From Palsa-1400 sp036501625 (GTDB lineage: Bacteria; Verrucomicrobiota; Verrucomicrobiia; Limisphaerales; Palsa-1400), in assembly GCA_036501625.1 (NCBI GenBank), contig DASXZY010000024.1, forward strand, positions 1-64,000: a DNA stretch of 64,000 nt, read 5' to 3'. Shown piece after piece: positions 1-8,521 of the stretch. The notes under the pieces were generated by a model that had not been told where the DNA came from, ran no database searches, and saw nothing but the letters and a program-made list of their open reading frames with translations. Made by a program: the position numbers and the translations under genes. The first letter of the stretch is position 1. Each line of letters opens with the position of its first letter.

Positions 1-472
1 AGTGACCGGCTATTTGACACCCTTCAACGTGTATTTCCCAGCCGTTACGAACGACACCGGCGGCGTGGCGGTGGACGGGACGTCCCCGGCCAACCAGATC
101 AATCTGGCGGCCACCAACCAGCCCATTTCGGGATGGGTTCCCGGGGCGGCGCTGTGGCTGGTTTGGGAAATGGCCGACGCCACGGGCAAGGCGCAGGGCT
201 TGGCCATCGACAATTTGAGCTTCGCGGCCACGGCTTTGGGCACGCCGACCAACACGCCGGTGTTGAGCGCGCAAGGTTCGGCGGGCAGCGCGCTGGTGAT
301 CGCGTGGCCGGCGCCGTCGCCCGGCTATCAACTCTATTCCACGACTAATCTGGCGCCGCCGATTTTGTGGAGCCTGGTGACCAACCCAGCCATTCAGAGC
401 AACGGAACCAATTATCTGAGCATCCCGCCCACCAACGGCGCCGCGCAATTCTTCAAGCTCATCGCGCAGTAA
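1..472 (+). CDS. 3' end of a secreted protein with the shared C-terminal module (5' truncated by window edge)
   Basis: The reading frame is open from the first bases to a TAA at 470-472, so this is the C-terminal ~156 residues of a longer gene. No catalytic motif is visible. The last ~60 residues form a beta-rich module with a Y-x-L-Y-S-T-T-N-L pattern followed by a Trp about ten residues on, ending in QFFKLIAQ. The same module closes several other secreted proteins in this window (ends near 22141, 32764, 49861 and 58263). The upstream part (IDNLSF motif) resembles the end of a jelly-roll or nuclease-associated domain of Verrucomicrobial surface proteins, but too little is present to name it. 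The internal GTG at position 2 is not a convincing start. Confidence 0.7.
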   Translation, partial: VTGYLTPFNVYFPAVTNDTGGVAVDGTSPANQINLAATNQPISGWVPGAALWLVWEMADATGKAQGLAIDNLSFAATALGTPTNTPVLSAQGSAGSALVIAWPAPSPGYQLYSTTNLAPPILWSLVTNPAIQSNGTNYLSIPPTNGAAQFFKLIAQ

Positions 473-475
473 AGA

Positions 476-2116
476 CTATTTCAATTTGAACGTCTTTTGC
501 AGGCCGTTGCAAGCCAGCACGACATTGGAGCGCTCAATGGAAATCACCTGCACCCCGTTGATGCGTTCGCCGACGTCGAGGGTCTGGCCGTTGATCAGCG
601 CGACGGAATGCCCGGCGTGATAAACAATCCCCTGGATTCTAATTGAATCGAAGGCCGATGCGTCCGTTGCCGGTTTGGGCTTTTCCCCCGCCGCTGCCTG
701 CGCCGAAGCCGGGGCCGTTGATGTTTTCGCGGCGACCGCGGCGGAAGCCACTTTGTGTCCAATCGGCAGCAGGCCGCGCCAATACGCGACCGCCGCAGCG
801 GCGATGACCGCGGCCACCGCCACCAACGCGAAATTGCGCCCAGATCGCGAAGCGGAGGCGCGAGCCACGGCCGCGGAACTGGAGCAGTCAGCGGCTTCGC
901 CTTCAGTCACCTCGTCATGTTTGGGAGAGGCGGCCATGAATTTGCGCCAGGCGTCGGTCTTGGCGGGCAGGTCGAGCGTGGCCAGATATTCAGCGTCCAA
1001 TTTTGGCACCGGCACGCCCTGAAGCTGGCCGGATTCCTCGTAGGCGAGGACGTTGGCGACATGCACGGCGGTCAGGACGGAAAATTCCACGGCGCCGGTC
1101 GAGCCCGGCGTATCGTGGAGCGCGGTGGACTCCAGCAGCGGCAGCGGCATGCCCCACAAACCCAGCAAATAGGCGCCGACCTGATTCATGGTCACGCCCA
1201 GCAATTTCATCTCCGCCTCCCGCAACGAACATTGGATGTTGCGGGCGGTATCGACGACCACCGAATACTCGTTGCACAAATTGGTCGCCAGGACGATTTG
1301 CCCGATGTTGTGCAGCAAACCGGCCGTGTAAGCCTCGCTGGCCATGCGCTCGCTGCCGATGCAGCGCAACACAATGTTGCCCGCCAGTTTGGCCACTCGA
1401 AAACTGTGCCGCCAAAGCTGGTCCAGCGAAAGGCTGGCTTCCGTTTTCGCTTCGGATTGGGCGAACAATTGCAGGCAGAGCACGATGGATTTGATCGCCT
1501 CCACGCCGAGCATCGAAACGGCATCGTTCGGGCTGGTGATTTTTTCGGCCAAGCCGCAGGCGGGCGAGTTGACCATTTGCAGCAAACGCGCCGTCAGGGC
1601 CGGATCGCGGGCGATGACATCGGCAATGGAATCGACGCTGGCATTGGGAGACTCGGCCTTTTTGAGGACTTCAAAGTAACTGGACGGCAAGCCGGGCAGC
1701 CTTCCCAGGCGCGGCACAAACGAACGCAATTTGTCGTTCGAGAGCCATGCGTCGAGAGCCAGGCTGCGCTCGATGATGGAGGTTAGCTCGCGCGGTTTCC
1801 ACGGTTTGGAAATGAATTGGTTGGCGGCGCCCATGCAGTGAACCATCAATTCCCGGTCCCCTGCCTCGCCGATCGCGAAGCGCAACATGCACGGCTGCTT
1901 GGCGGCAGCGTGCTGCAAAAGATCCGTGTCGCGAATCCCATTCTCGCTCAAGCTCGCCAGCAGGGCGTCAAAGGGTGTGTCCGCCAGCGTGGCTAGCGTC
2001 GTGGCGGCGTCGGGAATAAAGGCGCAGTCCCACGCGCCGCTCAAGGCCGACAGCGCGGGCCGCAGCGCGGCCGCTTCTTCCTCCGTGAACCCGGCAAAGC
2101 AAATTTGTTTCTTCAT
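476..2116 (-). CDS. HDOD-domain signalling protein with receiver-like N-terminus and membrane-linked GspB-like C-terminus
   Basis: The protein has 546 residues. Residues 1-125 resemble a response-regulator receiver domain and keep the SKPW lysine motif, but the usual phospho-acceptor Asp strand reads DALLASL, so it is probably degenerate. An HDOD domain (about 135-345), an HD-like fold used in bacterial signalling, follows, with the LGVEAIKSIVL and AGLLHNIGQI signatures. A single hydrophobic segment lies near 427-450, then an Ala/Pro-rich linker. The last ~57 residues match the pattern of type II secretion GspB C-terminal domains (INGQTLDVGERINGVQV). The ATG at 2116 is chosen because the receiver fold starts there; a longer frame to 2314 would overlap the divergent uxaE. 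It ends 3 bases after the preceding plus-strand gene. Confidence 0.8.
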   Translation of the reverse strand: MKKQICFAGFTEEEAAALRPALSALSGAWDCAFIPDAATTLATLADTPFDALLASLSENGIRDTDLLQHAAAKQPCMLRFAIGEAGDRELMVHCMGAANQFISKPWKPRELTSIIERSLALDAWLSNDKLRSFVPRLGRLPGLPSSYFEVLKKAESPNASVDSIADVIARDPALTARLLQMVNSPACGLAEKITSPNDAVSMLGVEAIKSIVLCLQLFAQSEAKTEASLSLDQLWRHSFRVAKLAGNIVLRCIGSERMASEAYTAGLLHNIGQIVLATNLCNEYSVVVDTARNIQCSLREAEMKLLGVTMNQVGAYLLGLWGMPLPLLESTALHDTPGSTGAVEFSVLTAVHVANVLAYEESGQLQGVPVPKLDAEYLATLDLPAKTDAWRKFMAASPKHDEVTEGEAADCSSSAAVARASASRSGRNFALVAVAAVIAAAAVAYWRGLLPIGHKVASAAVAAKTSTAPASAQAAAGEKPKPATDASAFDSIRIQGIVYHAGHSVALINGQTLDVGERINGVQVISIERSNVVLACNGLQKTFKLK

Positions 2117-2280
2117 TTGGTCTCGTTTGCGAACGGCGCCCGGCTGGGGCCGTCCCGCTCTGTCATCGTCAATTTCGGGAAAAACCTGAGCCCGGGCGTT
2201 GCCATTTTTTAGGGCGCGGCGCATAAAATCGCTGTGTCTAATGCGATTAAACCGCGTATGATTTCCGCCTCGACATTGAC

Positions 2281-3522
2281 ATGAATCATTTTTTGCCTCT
2301 TGGGAAGTATTCATTCGGAATGGGAGATCGATTCGCGCGCCAGGGCCAGGCCCAGTTGCAAGCCTGCATCCAGGCCGCGCGCCAGGGCGTGGACATCGTC
2401 CCTGTTTGGAACAAATCCAATCGCGAACACGCCACCATCGGCTCCGAACCCGCCCAAAGCCGCACGGCCGCCGATGCCGCTGTCAAGGCGCTGGGCTGGA
2501 ACAAACCCTATTTCCTGGATGCCGATCATATCCGCCTCGAAACGGTCGGGCGCTTTCTGTCATGTTCCGACTTTTTCACTATCGACGTGGCGGATTGGAT
2601 CGGCCAGCCGCCGCCGCCGGAAAACACGCGGCAATTCCTATCCCGCCACCCTGAATTATCCCAAGGGCAGTTTGCCGCGGAACCGGCCGTGTTGGAAAAG
2701 ATCGCCGGCCATTACCTGCTGGCCGCGATGGAAGCCGGGAAAGTTTACCGCCATATCGCCGCCGCCAAAGGGGCCGCCCTCTTCGCGACCGAAGTCTCGA
2801 TGGACGAAACCGACAAGCCGCAAACGCCGGTGGAATTGCGGGTCATCCTGGCGGCCTTGGGCGATGAGGCCATTCCGCTTCAAACCGTCGCGCCGAAATT
2901 TACAGGCCGCTTTAACAAAGGAGTCGATTACGCGGGCGACATCCATCAATTCGAGAAGGAGTTTAACGAAAACCTGGCCGTGATCGCGCTGGCGGTGCAG
3001 CAGTACGGATTCCCGGCCAGCCTCAAATTGAGCGTTCATTCCGGCAGCGACAAATTTTCCATTTACGCGCCAATCCGCCGCGCCTTGCGCCAAAGCGGAG
3101 CGGGCGTCCACGTCAAGACAGCAGGCACGACTTGGCTGGAGGAAGTCATCGGACTGGCCTCGGCCGGCGGCAGCGGGCTGGAAATTGCCAAGGAAATTTA
3201 CGCGGGCGCGCTGGAACACATTGACGAACTGCGAGCCCCTTACGCGGCCGTGCTGGATATTGACCGCCAGCGCCTGCCTTCCGCCGCCGAAGCGCGGCGC
3301 TGGGACAGCGGGCAATTTGCCAGCGCCGTGCGCCACGACCAACAGAATCCGGCTTACAATCCGAGCGTCCGGCAGCTTCTGCATGTCGGATATAAGATTG
3401 CGGCCCGCATGGGAACGCGCTATTTAAAGGCGCTGGAACAAGACGAAGCGTCCGTGGCGGCCGGCGTGACAGAGAACCTCTACGAGCGCCACGTCAAGCC
3501 GCTCTTTCTGGCCCAGGATTGA
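2281..3522 (+). CDS. uxaE: Tagaturonate epimerase
   Basis: This 413-residue protein matches the UxaE family, which epimerises D-tagaturonate to D-fructuronate in organisms that lack the UxaB/UxaA branch of galacturonate catabolism. It begins with the typical LGKYSFGMGDRFARQ segment. It retains the STEV-like strand (FATEVSMDET) and the conserved KLSVHSGSDKFSIY and HVKTAGTTWLEE blocks. The stop lies one base before the ATG of uxaC, so the two are certainly co-transcribed. No strong Shine-Dalgarno precedes the ATG. The assignment rests on remembered family motifs and on the uxaC neighbour, which fits the pathway. Confidence 0.9.
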   Translation: MNHFLPLGKYSFGMGDRFARQGQAQLQACIQAARQGVDIVPVWNKSNREHATIGSEPAQSRTAADAAVKALGWNKPYFLDADHIRLETVGRFLSCSDFFTIDVADWIGQPPPPENTRQFLSRHPELSQGQFAAEPAVLEKIAGHYLLAAMEAGKVYRHIAAAKGAALFATEVSMDETDKPQTPVELRVILAALGDEAIPLQTVAPKFTGRFNKGVDYAGDIHQFEKEFNENLAVIALAVQQYGFPASLKLSVHSGSDKFSIYAPIRRALRQSGAGVHVKTAGTTWLEEVIGLASAGGSGLEIAKEIYAGALEHIDELRAPYAAVLDIDRQRLPSAAEARRWDSGQFASAVRHDQQNPAYNPSVRQLLHVGYKIAARMGTRYLKALEQDEASVAAGVTENLYERHVKPLFLAQD

Positions 3523-3523
3523 A

Positions 3524-4984
3524 ATGAAATTCATGGACGAAAATTTCCTGCTGCGCGGCCGCGCGGCGCAACGGCTTTACCGCCAGTTCGCCCAGCCTCA
3601 GCCCATTTTCGATTACCACTGCCATCTTCCTCCCAAAGACATCGCCGGCGACCGCCAATTCCACAACCTCTTCGAGATTTGGCTGGAAGGCGATCATTAC
3701 AAGTGGCGCGCCATGCGGGCCAATGGCGTGGCGGAAAAGTTCTGCACGGGCGCGGCGGAGCCGTTTGAAAAATTCCGCGCCTGGGCCGCGACAGTGCCGC
3801 ACACGCTGCGCAATCCGCTTTACCATTGGACGCATCTGGAACTCAAACGCTACTTCGGCATCAACGAATTGCTGGACGAGGCGAGCGCGGCCCGAATTTG
3901 GAAGAAGGCCAACGAACAATTGGCCCGCCCTGAATTCAGCGCGCGCGGCATCCTGAAGAAATTCAAGGTCACCCACCTTTGCACGACCGACGATCCCGCC
4001 GATGATTTGTCGCATCATAAAAAGATCGCGGCCGATGGCGTGACAACGCGCGTGTGCCCGGCATTTCGGCCGGACAAGGCGCTGGCGGTCCATCAACCGC
4101 CCGCGTTCAACGCCTGGGTGGCCCGGCTCGAACAAGCGGCCGGCGCGGAGATCGGAAGCCTGGGCGATTTCGTGGCCGCCCTGAAACGGCGGCATGATTA
4201 TTTCCACGGGCAAGGCTGCCGCCTCTCCGATCACGGGCTGAACCAATGCCCGGCCCGTCCCTGCGCGGACAAAACGGCCGCCGCCATTTTCGCGCGCGCG
4301 CGCCGCGGCCGCGAGGTTTCGCCGGAGGAACACGAGCAGTTCGCCACCTGCATGATGCTGCACTTTGGGCGATGGGACGCGGAGCGCGGATGGGTCAAAC
4401 AGTTGCACTTGGGCGCGCTGCGCAACAACAACACCCGGCTCCTGGAGCAAATCGGCCCCGACACCGGCTTTGATTGCATTGGGGATTTTCCCCAAGCGCA
4501 AGCCCTGGCGCGCTACCTGGATTTGCTGGAGCGCGAGAGCCGCCTGCCCAAGCTCATCGTCTATAACAATAATCCTGTTGACAACTACGCCTTCGCGGCG
4601 GTCATCGGCAGTTTTCAAGACGGCTCCCTGCCCGGCAGGATGCAATTCGGCTCCGGCTGGTGGTTTTTGGATCAGAAGGAGGGCATCCAATGGCAGCTTA
4701 ACGCCCTCTCCAATCTCGGCCTGCTTTCGCGCTTTGTCGGCATGATCACCGACTCGCGGTCCTTCATGTCCTACCCCCGCCACGAGTATTTTCGCCGCGT
4801 CCTGTGCAATCTCATCGGCCAGGAAATGGAAAGCGGCGAGCTGCCCAACGACGAAAACCTGCTCGGCACGATGATTAGCAATGTATGCTACAATAATGCC
4901 CGGCAATACCTGTCGCTGCCGGAAGTTTCCGCTGCCACCCACGCCAGCCATGGAAAGAGGCGGCGGGGCACTCCGGCCAAATAG
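3524..4984 (+). CDS. uxaC: Glucuronate/galacturonate (uronate) isomerase
   Basis: This is a full-length 486-residue UxaC of the amidohydrolase superfamily. It converts D-glucuronate to D-fructuronate and D-galacturonate to D-tagaturonate in the cytosol. The N-terminal MDENFLL and QPIFDYHCHLPP segments are almost canonical, with the metal-binding HxH at His32 and His34. The GDHYKWRAMRANGV and TTDDPADDL motifs, LGALRNNN and the C-terminal GMITDSRSFMSYPRHEYFRR block are also present. It follows uxaE by one base, giving a two-step module isomerising hexuronates to fructuronate. UxaB and UxuA homologues are not in the window. Confidence 0.97.
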   Translation: MKFMDENFLLRGRAAQRLYRQFAQPQPIFDYHCHLPPKDIAGDRQFHNLFEIWLEGDHYKWRAMRANGVAEKFCTGAAEPFEKFRAWAATVPHTLRNPLYHWTHLELKRYFGINELLDEASAARIWKKANEQLARPEFSARGILKKFKVTHLCTTDDPADDLSHHKKIAADGVTTRVCPAFRPDKALAVHQPPAFNAWVARLEQAAGAEIGSLGDFVAALKRRHDYFHGQGCRLSDHGLNQCPARPCADKTAAAIFARARRGREVSPEEHEQFATCMMLHFGRWDAERGWVKQLHLGALRNNNTRLLEQIGPDTGFDCIGDFPQAQALARYLDLLERESRLPKLIVYNNNPVDNYAFAAVIGSFQDGSLPGRMQFGSGWWFLDQKEGIQWQLNALSNLGLLSRFVGMITDSRSFMSYPRHEYFRRVLCNLIGQEMESGELPNDENLLGTMISNVCYNNARQYLSLPEVSAATHASHGKRRRGTPAK

Positions 4985-4998
4985 GAGTCAGGTCATTG

Positions 4999-5018
4999 CG
5001 GGCAATCCATCTTGCCCG
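4999..5018. terminator. Hairpin between convergent genes
   Basis: A 7-bp perfect stem (CGGGCAA/TTGCCCG) with a 6-base loop lies 15 bases after the uxaC stop and 12 bases before the stop of the convergent gene. No T-tract follows on either strand, so it is at best a weak or factor-assisted bidirectional terminator. Confidence 0.35.
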
Positions 5019-5030
5019 GCCGGCGCGTCG

Positions 5031-5423
5031 CTACCGCACCCGGAGCCATTCTTTGAACGCGAGCAGTTCGTCCTGATGCTTTAAAAAGGCGCGGTGGACG
5101 ACCTCGGCGTCGTCGGCATAGCCGTGGTCGCGGCTGTCAGGCTCGAGATCGTTGACGACCAGGAAATAATCCGTGGCTTGCAGGATGTCCACCATCGCCA
5201 GCATCGACATTTTGCCGTAGCGGCGGGACCCAAACGCAAACAACAACTCCTGCAAAAGTTGGATTTCCTCGGATAATTTCGGGTACTGCTTCGCATCGAC
5301 CGGGCTGCCGTTGAGCTTGGCCTGGAGCGTTTCTGCCGGCAACAGGGGGTTGTCCCAGTACTCGGTCATTTGAATGTCCCTGAGGCCATTAACGACTGGC
5401 GCTTTGCGTATGATTTTTGTCAT
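5031..5423 (-). CDS. Small hypothetical protein, possibly DUF1232-like at its C-terminus
   Basis: The protein has 130 residues, is soluble and has no signal peptide. The start at the ATG at 5423 is fixed by an AAAGGA ribosome-binding site six bases upstream; a TTG two codons earlier is less likely. The C-terminal half contains DLEPD, then GYADDAEVV about six residues later. This recalls the D-L-I-P-D...G-Y-x-D-D pattern of DUF1232 (YkvA-like) proteins, but the hydrophobic helix of that family is weak here, so the resemblance may be accidental. It converges on uxaC and stands alone. Function is unknown. Confidence 0.7.
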   Translation of the reverse strand: MTKIIRKAPVVNGLRDIQMTEYWDNPLLPAETLQAKLNGSPVDAKQYPKLSEEIQLLQELLFAFGSRRYGKMSMLAMVDILQATDYFLVVNDLEPDSRDHGYADDAEVVHRAFLKHQDELLAFKEWLRVR

Positions 5424-5636
5424 CGTCAATCCTTTCTGACGCTATCTGCCCTTTATTAAGCGGACTCTTGCCTTTATTGGCAATCCTCGATTTCACCAGT
5501 TTTTACAAGACGCTTCTGATTTTTTTCGCGCTTTGACCTGGCCCGTGAAAAGTTTGCTGCTGGAAACGGCGAGCCAAAATAGTTGTCATCTGGCAGGACT
5601 GGATTAAGCTTCCGGTGTATGTCATACGGTTCTGCC

Positions 5637-6194
5637 ATGGGAGAATTTGACGACGGCGCAAACCCACAGCCAGCGCCCGGCTTTGGGGGCATTCCACCGC
5701 GGCCGCCCAAGAAAACGGCGCGGGGCTTGATGGACGAGCCTAAATGGCGAGGTCCGATCCTTGATGATATCGAAAGGCGGCTGGCCAGATATCCTGAAGC
5801 TCGCGTTAAGCGCGATTTTTCCTCGATAAGCTGTTTGCCGTCATATCCTGATGGATTTGCGGTCACTCTCCGTGTCGCGCGGAATCAGGGGAGAGAGAGT
5901 TACTCTATATTTTACAAAGATTCGCACGTAGAAACGACTCTTCGCAAGGCGGCGGTCATCGAATTTGGTTTTGGCTTGTCGAATGGGTGCCGGGTGAAGG
6001 AATATTTAAGAGGAGCAAAAGCGTATCGCGGTTCCGTCGAAATTTGGGATTCCTGCGAACGGCAATGGAGGCCAGATCGGGAGTTCATTCCATGGTCCAG
6101 CGCCCTGTGGCAATTCTGGCGAAAGCCGGCCATTCGGTATCTTCAAAACCGGCTGATTGATCTGAACAGCGAGGATTTGCGCGCGGCTGCCTAA
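5637..6194 (+). CDS. Hypothetical protein
   Basis: The frame encodes about 185 residues from the ATG at 5637; in-frame upstream starts at 5619 and 5583 are also possible. A Pro-rich N-terminus (GIPPRPPKK) is followed by a basic alpha/beta region with LDDIERRLARYPEARVKRDF and a Trp-rich end (WSSALWQFWRKPAIRYL). I recognise no family. Its codon use is noticeably more AT-rich and less biased than its neighbours, which could mean recent acquisition or weak expression. No strong Shine-Dalgarno is visible. The antisense 130-residue frame is judged a shadow. Confidence 0.55.
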   Translation: MGEFDDGANPQPAPGFGGIPPRPPKKTARGLMDEPKWRGPILDDIERRLARYPEARVKRDFSSISCLPSYPDGFAVTLRVARNQGRESYSIFYKDSHVETTLRKAAVIEFGFGLSNGCRVKEYLRGAKAYRGSVEIWDSCERQWRPDREFIPWSSALWQFWRKPAIRYLQNRLIDLNSEDLRAAA

Positions 6195-6314
6195 TCACCT
6201 CCTTCCTAACTGCATCGTCCAGGCTGAGCCACGCGCTGCCCGCTCGCTTCGTTCACGCCCGCCCTGCAACAATTGTATCGCCGTTTCCGCGGTGCCGCTC
6301 TATGTTGGGCTGGC

Positions 6315-7343
6315 ATGAAGGCGCTTGTTAAACGAAATCGCGAACCGGGGCTTTGGCTGGAAGACGTGCCGGAACCTCAAATGGGGGTCAACGACGTGCT
6401 CATCCGGGTCCAAAAAACCGGCATCTGCGGCACGGACCTTCACATCTATAACTGGGACGCCTGGGCCCAGCGCACCATTCCCGTCCCGATGGTCGTCGGT
6501 CATGAGTTCGTCGGCGAAGTCGTCCAGATCGGGGCCAACGTCGCGGATTTCAAGCCCGGCGACATCGTCAGCGCCGAAGGGCACGTCGTGTGCGGGCGAT
6601 GCCGCAATTGCCTGGCCGGCCGGCGGCATTTGTGCGCCGATACGAAGGGCATTGGCGTCAATCGCCCCGGCGCCTTCGCGGAATTGATTTCCGTCCCAAT
6701 GACCAATGTCTGGTATCACCGCCCCAACATCGACCGCGAGGTGGCCTCCATTTTCGACCCGTTCGGCAATGCCGTCCACACGGCGCTTTCCTTTGATGTT
6801 CTGGGCGAGGACGTTTTGATTACTGGCGCGGGGCCGATTGGCATCATGGCCGCGGCCGTCGTCAAACACGCCGGCGCCCGCTATGTCGTCGTGACCGATG
6901 TGAACGATTACCGGCTGGACTTGGCCAAGCGCATGGGCGCGACCGTCGCCTTAAACGTCTCCAAACACAAGCTGCGCGACACCCAGCACGAACTCGGCAT
7001 GAAGGAAGGCTTCGATGTTGGCCTGGAAATGTCCGGCAACCCGGCCGCCTTTCGTGATCTGATCGCCAACATGGCGCACGGCGGGAAAATCGCCATGCTG
7101 GGCATCCCTTCGGAACCGATCGCCATCGAGTGGAACACGGTCGTCTTCAACATGCTGACCATCAAGGGCATTTACGGGCGCGAGATGTATGAAACGTGGT
7201 ATAAAATGTCCGTCATGCTGGAGAGCGGCCTGGACATCAAGCCCGTCATCACTCATCGCTTCCATTATGCTGACTTCGAGCAAGGCTTCGCCGCGATGAA
7301 ATCCGGCCAATCGGGAAAGGTCGTGCTGGATTGGAGCAAATAG
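6315..7343 (+). CDS. tdh: L-threonine 3-dehydrogenase
   Basis: This 342-residue zinc-dependent medium-chain dehydrogenase matches the usual Tdh length of about 341. It oxidises L-threonine to 2-amino-3-ketobutyrate with NAD. Catalytic zinc ligands are visible: Cys38 in TGICGTDLHIYNWD, with Thr40 and His43, and the GHEFVGEV His-Glu pair. The structural-zinc cysteines form CGRCRNCLAGRRHLC. The nucleotide-binding loop is GAGPIGIMAA. The start was placed at the ATG at 6315 because MKALVKR matches the family N-terminus; a frame extending to 6273 adds only 14 unsupported residues. No kbl gene is adjacent. Confidence 0.96.
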   Translation: MKALVKRNREPGLWLEDVPEPQMGVNDVLIRVQKTGICGTDLHIYNWDAWAQRTIPVPMVVGHEFVGEVVQIGANVADFKPGDIVSAEGHVVCGRCRNCLAGRRHLCADTKGIGVNRPGAFAELISVPMTNVWYHRPNIDREVASIFDPFGNAVHTALSFDVLGEDVLITGAGPIGIMAAAVVKHAGARYVVVTDVNDYRLDLAKRMGATVALNVSKHKLRDTQHELGMKEGFDVGLEMSGNPAAFRDLIANMAHGGKIAMLGIPSEPIAIEWNTVVFNMLTIKGIYGREMYETWYKMSVMLESGLDIKPVITHRFHYADFEQGFAAMKSGQSGKVVLDWSK

Positions 7344-7453
7344 CAGAATCGTCGAACGGCACATCACGAGGAGGGGTCAAAAGCGGGAGTTGATGAAAGC
7401 GCCCCAAATAGGAATTGACCCGGCCCGCCGGGGTGACTTCACTATAAGATTTT

Positions 7454-8521
7454 ATGACTGAACCATCGTTGGCTAATCAACCCCGCCCCGTGTCCGCCCC
7501 TGCTCCATCCGCCGCCGCCCTTTCGCGGGATGATGTTTTGGCCATTGACGATTTGCGGAATACTTACAAGGGCCTTCGGGCCGAGCTGGCCAAAGTGATT
7601 ATCGGGCAGGACATCGTCATTGAACGGCTGCTCATCTGCATTCTGGCGCGCGGCCACGGGCTGCTGATGGGTGTGCCGGGCTTGGCCAAGACGACCATCG
7701 TCAATTCCCTGGCTCAAGCCATGTCGCTCGGCTTCAACCGCATCCAATTTACCCCGGATTTGATGCCGTCGGACATTACCGGCACGGACATTTTGCAGGA
7801 GACCGACCAACCCGGCCGCCGCGCCTTCGTGTTCGTCAAGGGGCCGCTCTTTGCCAACATCGTCCTGGCCGATGAAATCAACCGCACGCCTCCCAAAACG
7901 CAATCCGCCTTGCTCGAAGCCATGCAGGAGCATCGGGTGACAGTGGCTGGCCGATTTTTCCCGCTGCCCGCGCCCTTTTTCGTTCTGGCCACGCAGAATC
8001 CCATCGAGCAGGAAGGAACCTACCCGCTGCCGGAGGCGCAACTGGACCGGTTCATGTTTTTCATCCACGTCGATTATCCCACGGGCGATGAAGAGCGCCG
8101 GATTGCCCGCGAAACGACCGGCGCGGCTCCGGCGCAATTGTCCAAAATGATCGACGGCGAGAAAATCATCGGCTTCCAGGAAGTCGTGCAGCGTGTGCCG
8201 GTGCCGGATCATATTTACGACATGGCGGTCGATTTGGTGCGGCGCACGCGGCCGCGTTCGGAACAGGCGCCGGACTGGATCAGGAAATGGGTCACCTGGG
8301 GCGCAGGCCCGCGCGCGGTGCAATACCTCATTCGCGGGGCAAAGGCGCGCGCCGTCCTGCACGGCAGCTACCTGGTGCGCAAAGAAGATTTGGAATCGGT
8401 CGCGGGGCCGGTGCTGACCCATCGCATCCTGACCAATTTCCAGGCCCAATCGGAAGGCGTCAGCAGTTTGGAGATCATCACCCGGCTCCTGGCGGAAATG
8501 GGAGAAGCCAAACGTGGCTGA
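7454..8521 (+). CDS. MoxR-family AAA+ ATPase
   Basis: This 355-residue AAA+ ATPase is of the MoxR/RavA group, likely acting as a chaperone with the von Willebrand factor A proteins encoded downstream. Walker A is GVPGLAKT, Walker B is VLADEINRT, and sensor 1 is ATQNPIEQEGTYPLPEAQ. A low-complexity Pro/Ala stretch precedes the ATPase domain. The stop overlaps the next gene by 8 bases, so translation is probably coupled. This is the first gene of a four-gene moxR-DUF58-batA-VWA operon. There is no clear Shine-Dalgarno, and a TATAAG hexamer lies only 5 bases before the ATG. Confidence 0.95.
   Translation: MTEPSLANQPRPVSAPAPSAAALSRDDVLAIDDLRNTYKGLRAELAKVIIGQDIVIERLLICILARGHGLLMGVPGLAKTTIVNSLAQAMSLGFNRIQFTPDLMPSDITGTDILQETDQPGRRAFVFVKGPLFANIVLADEINRTPPKTQSALLEAMQEHRVTVAGRFFPLPAPFFVLATQNPIEQEGTYPLPEAQLDRFMFFIHVDYPTGDEERRIARETTGAAPAQLSKMIDGEKIIGFQEVVQRVPVPDHIYDMAVDLVRRTRPRSEQAPDWIRKWVTWGAGPRAVQYLIRGAKARAVLHGSYLVRKEDLESVAGPVLTHRILTNFQAQSEGVSSLEIITRLLAEMGEAKRG

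Noticed and set aside
3494..4951. Long minus-strand frame of 485 codons opposite uxaC
   Set aside because: It is the antisense shadow of a clear uxaC; GC-rich third positions leave the opposite strand open, and the product resembles no protein.
5474..5866. 130-codon minus-strand frame near the hypothetical gene at 5637
   Set aside because: It overlaps the plus-strand frame, lacks a ribosome-binding site and has unlikely composition; neither strand has a known homologue, but the plus frame is longer and more protein-like.
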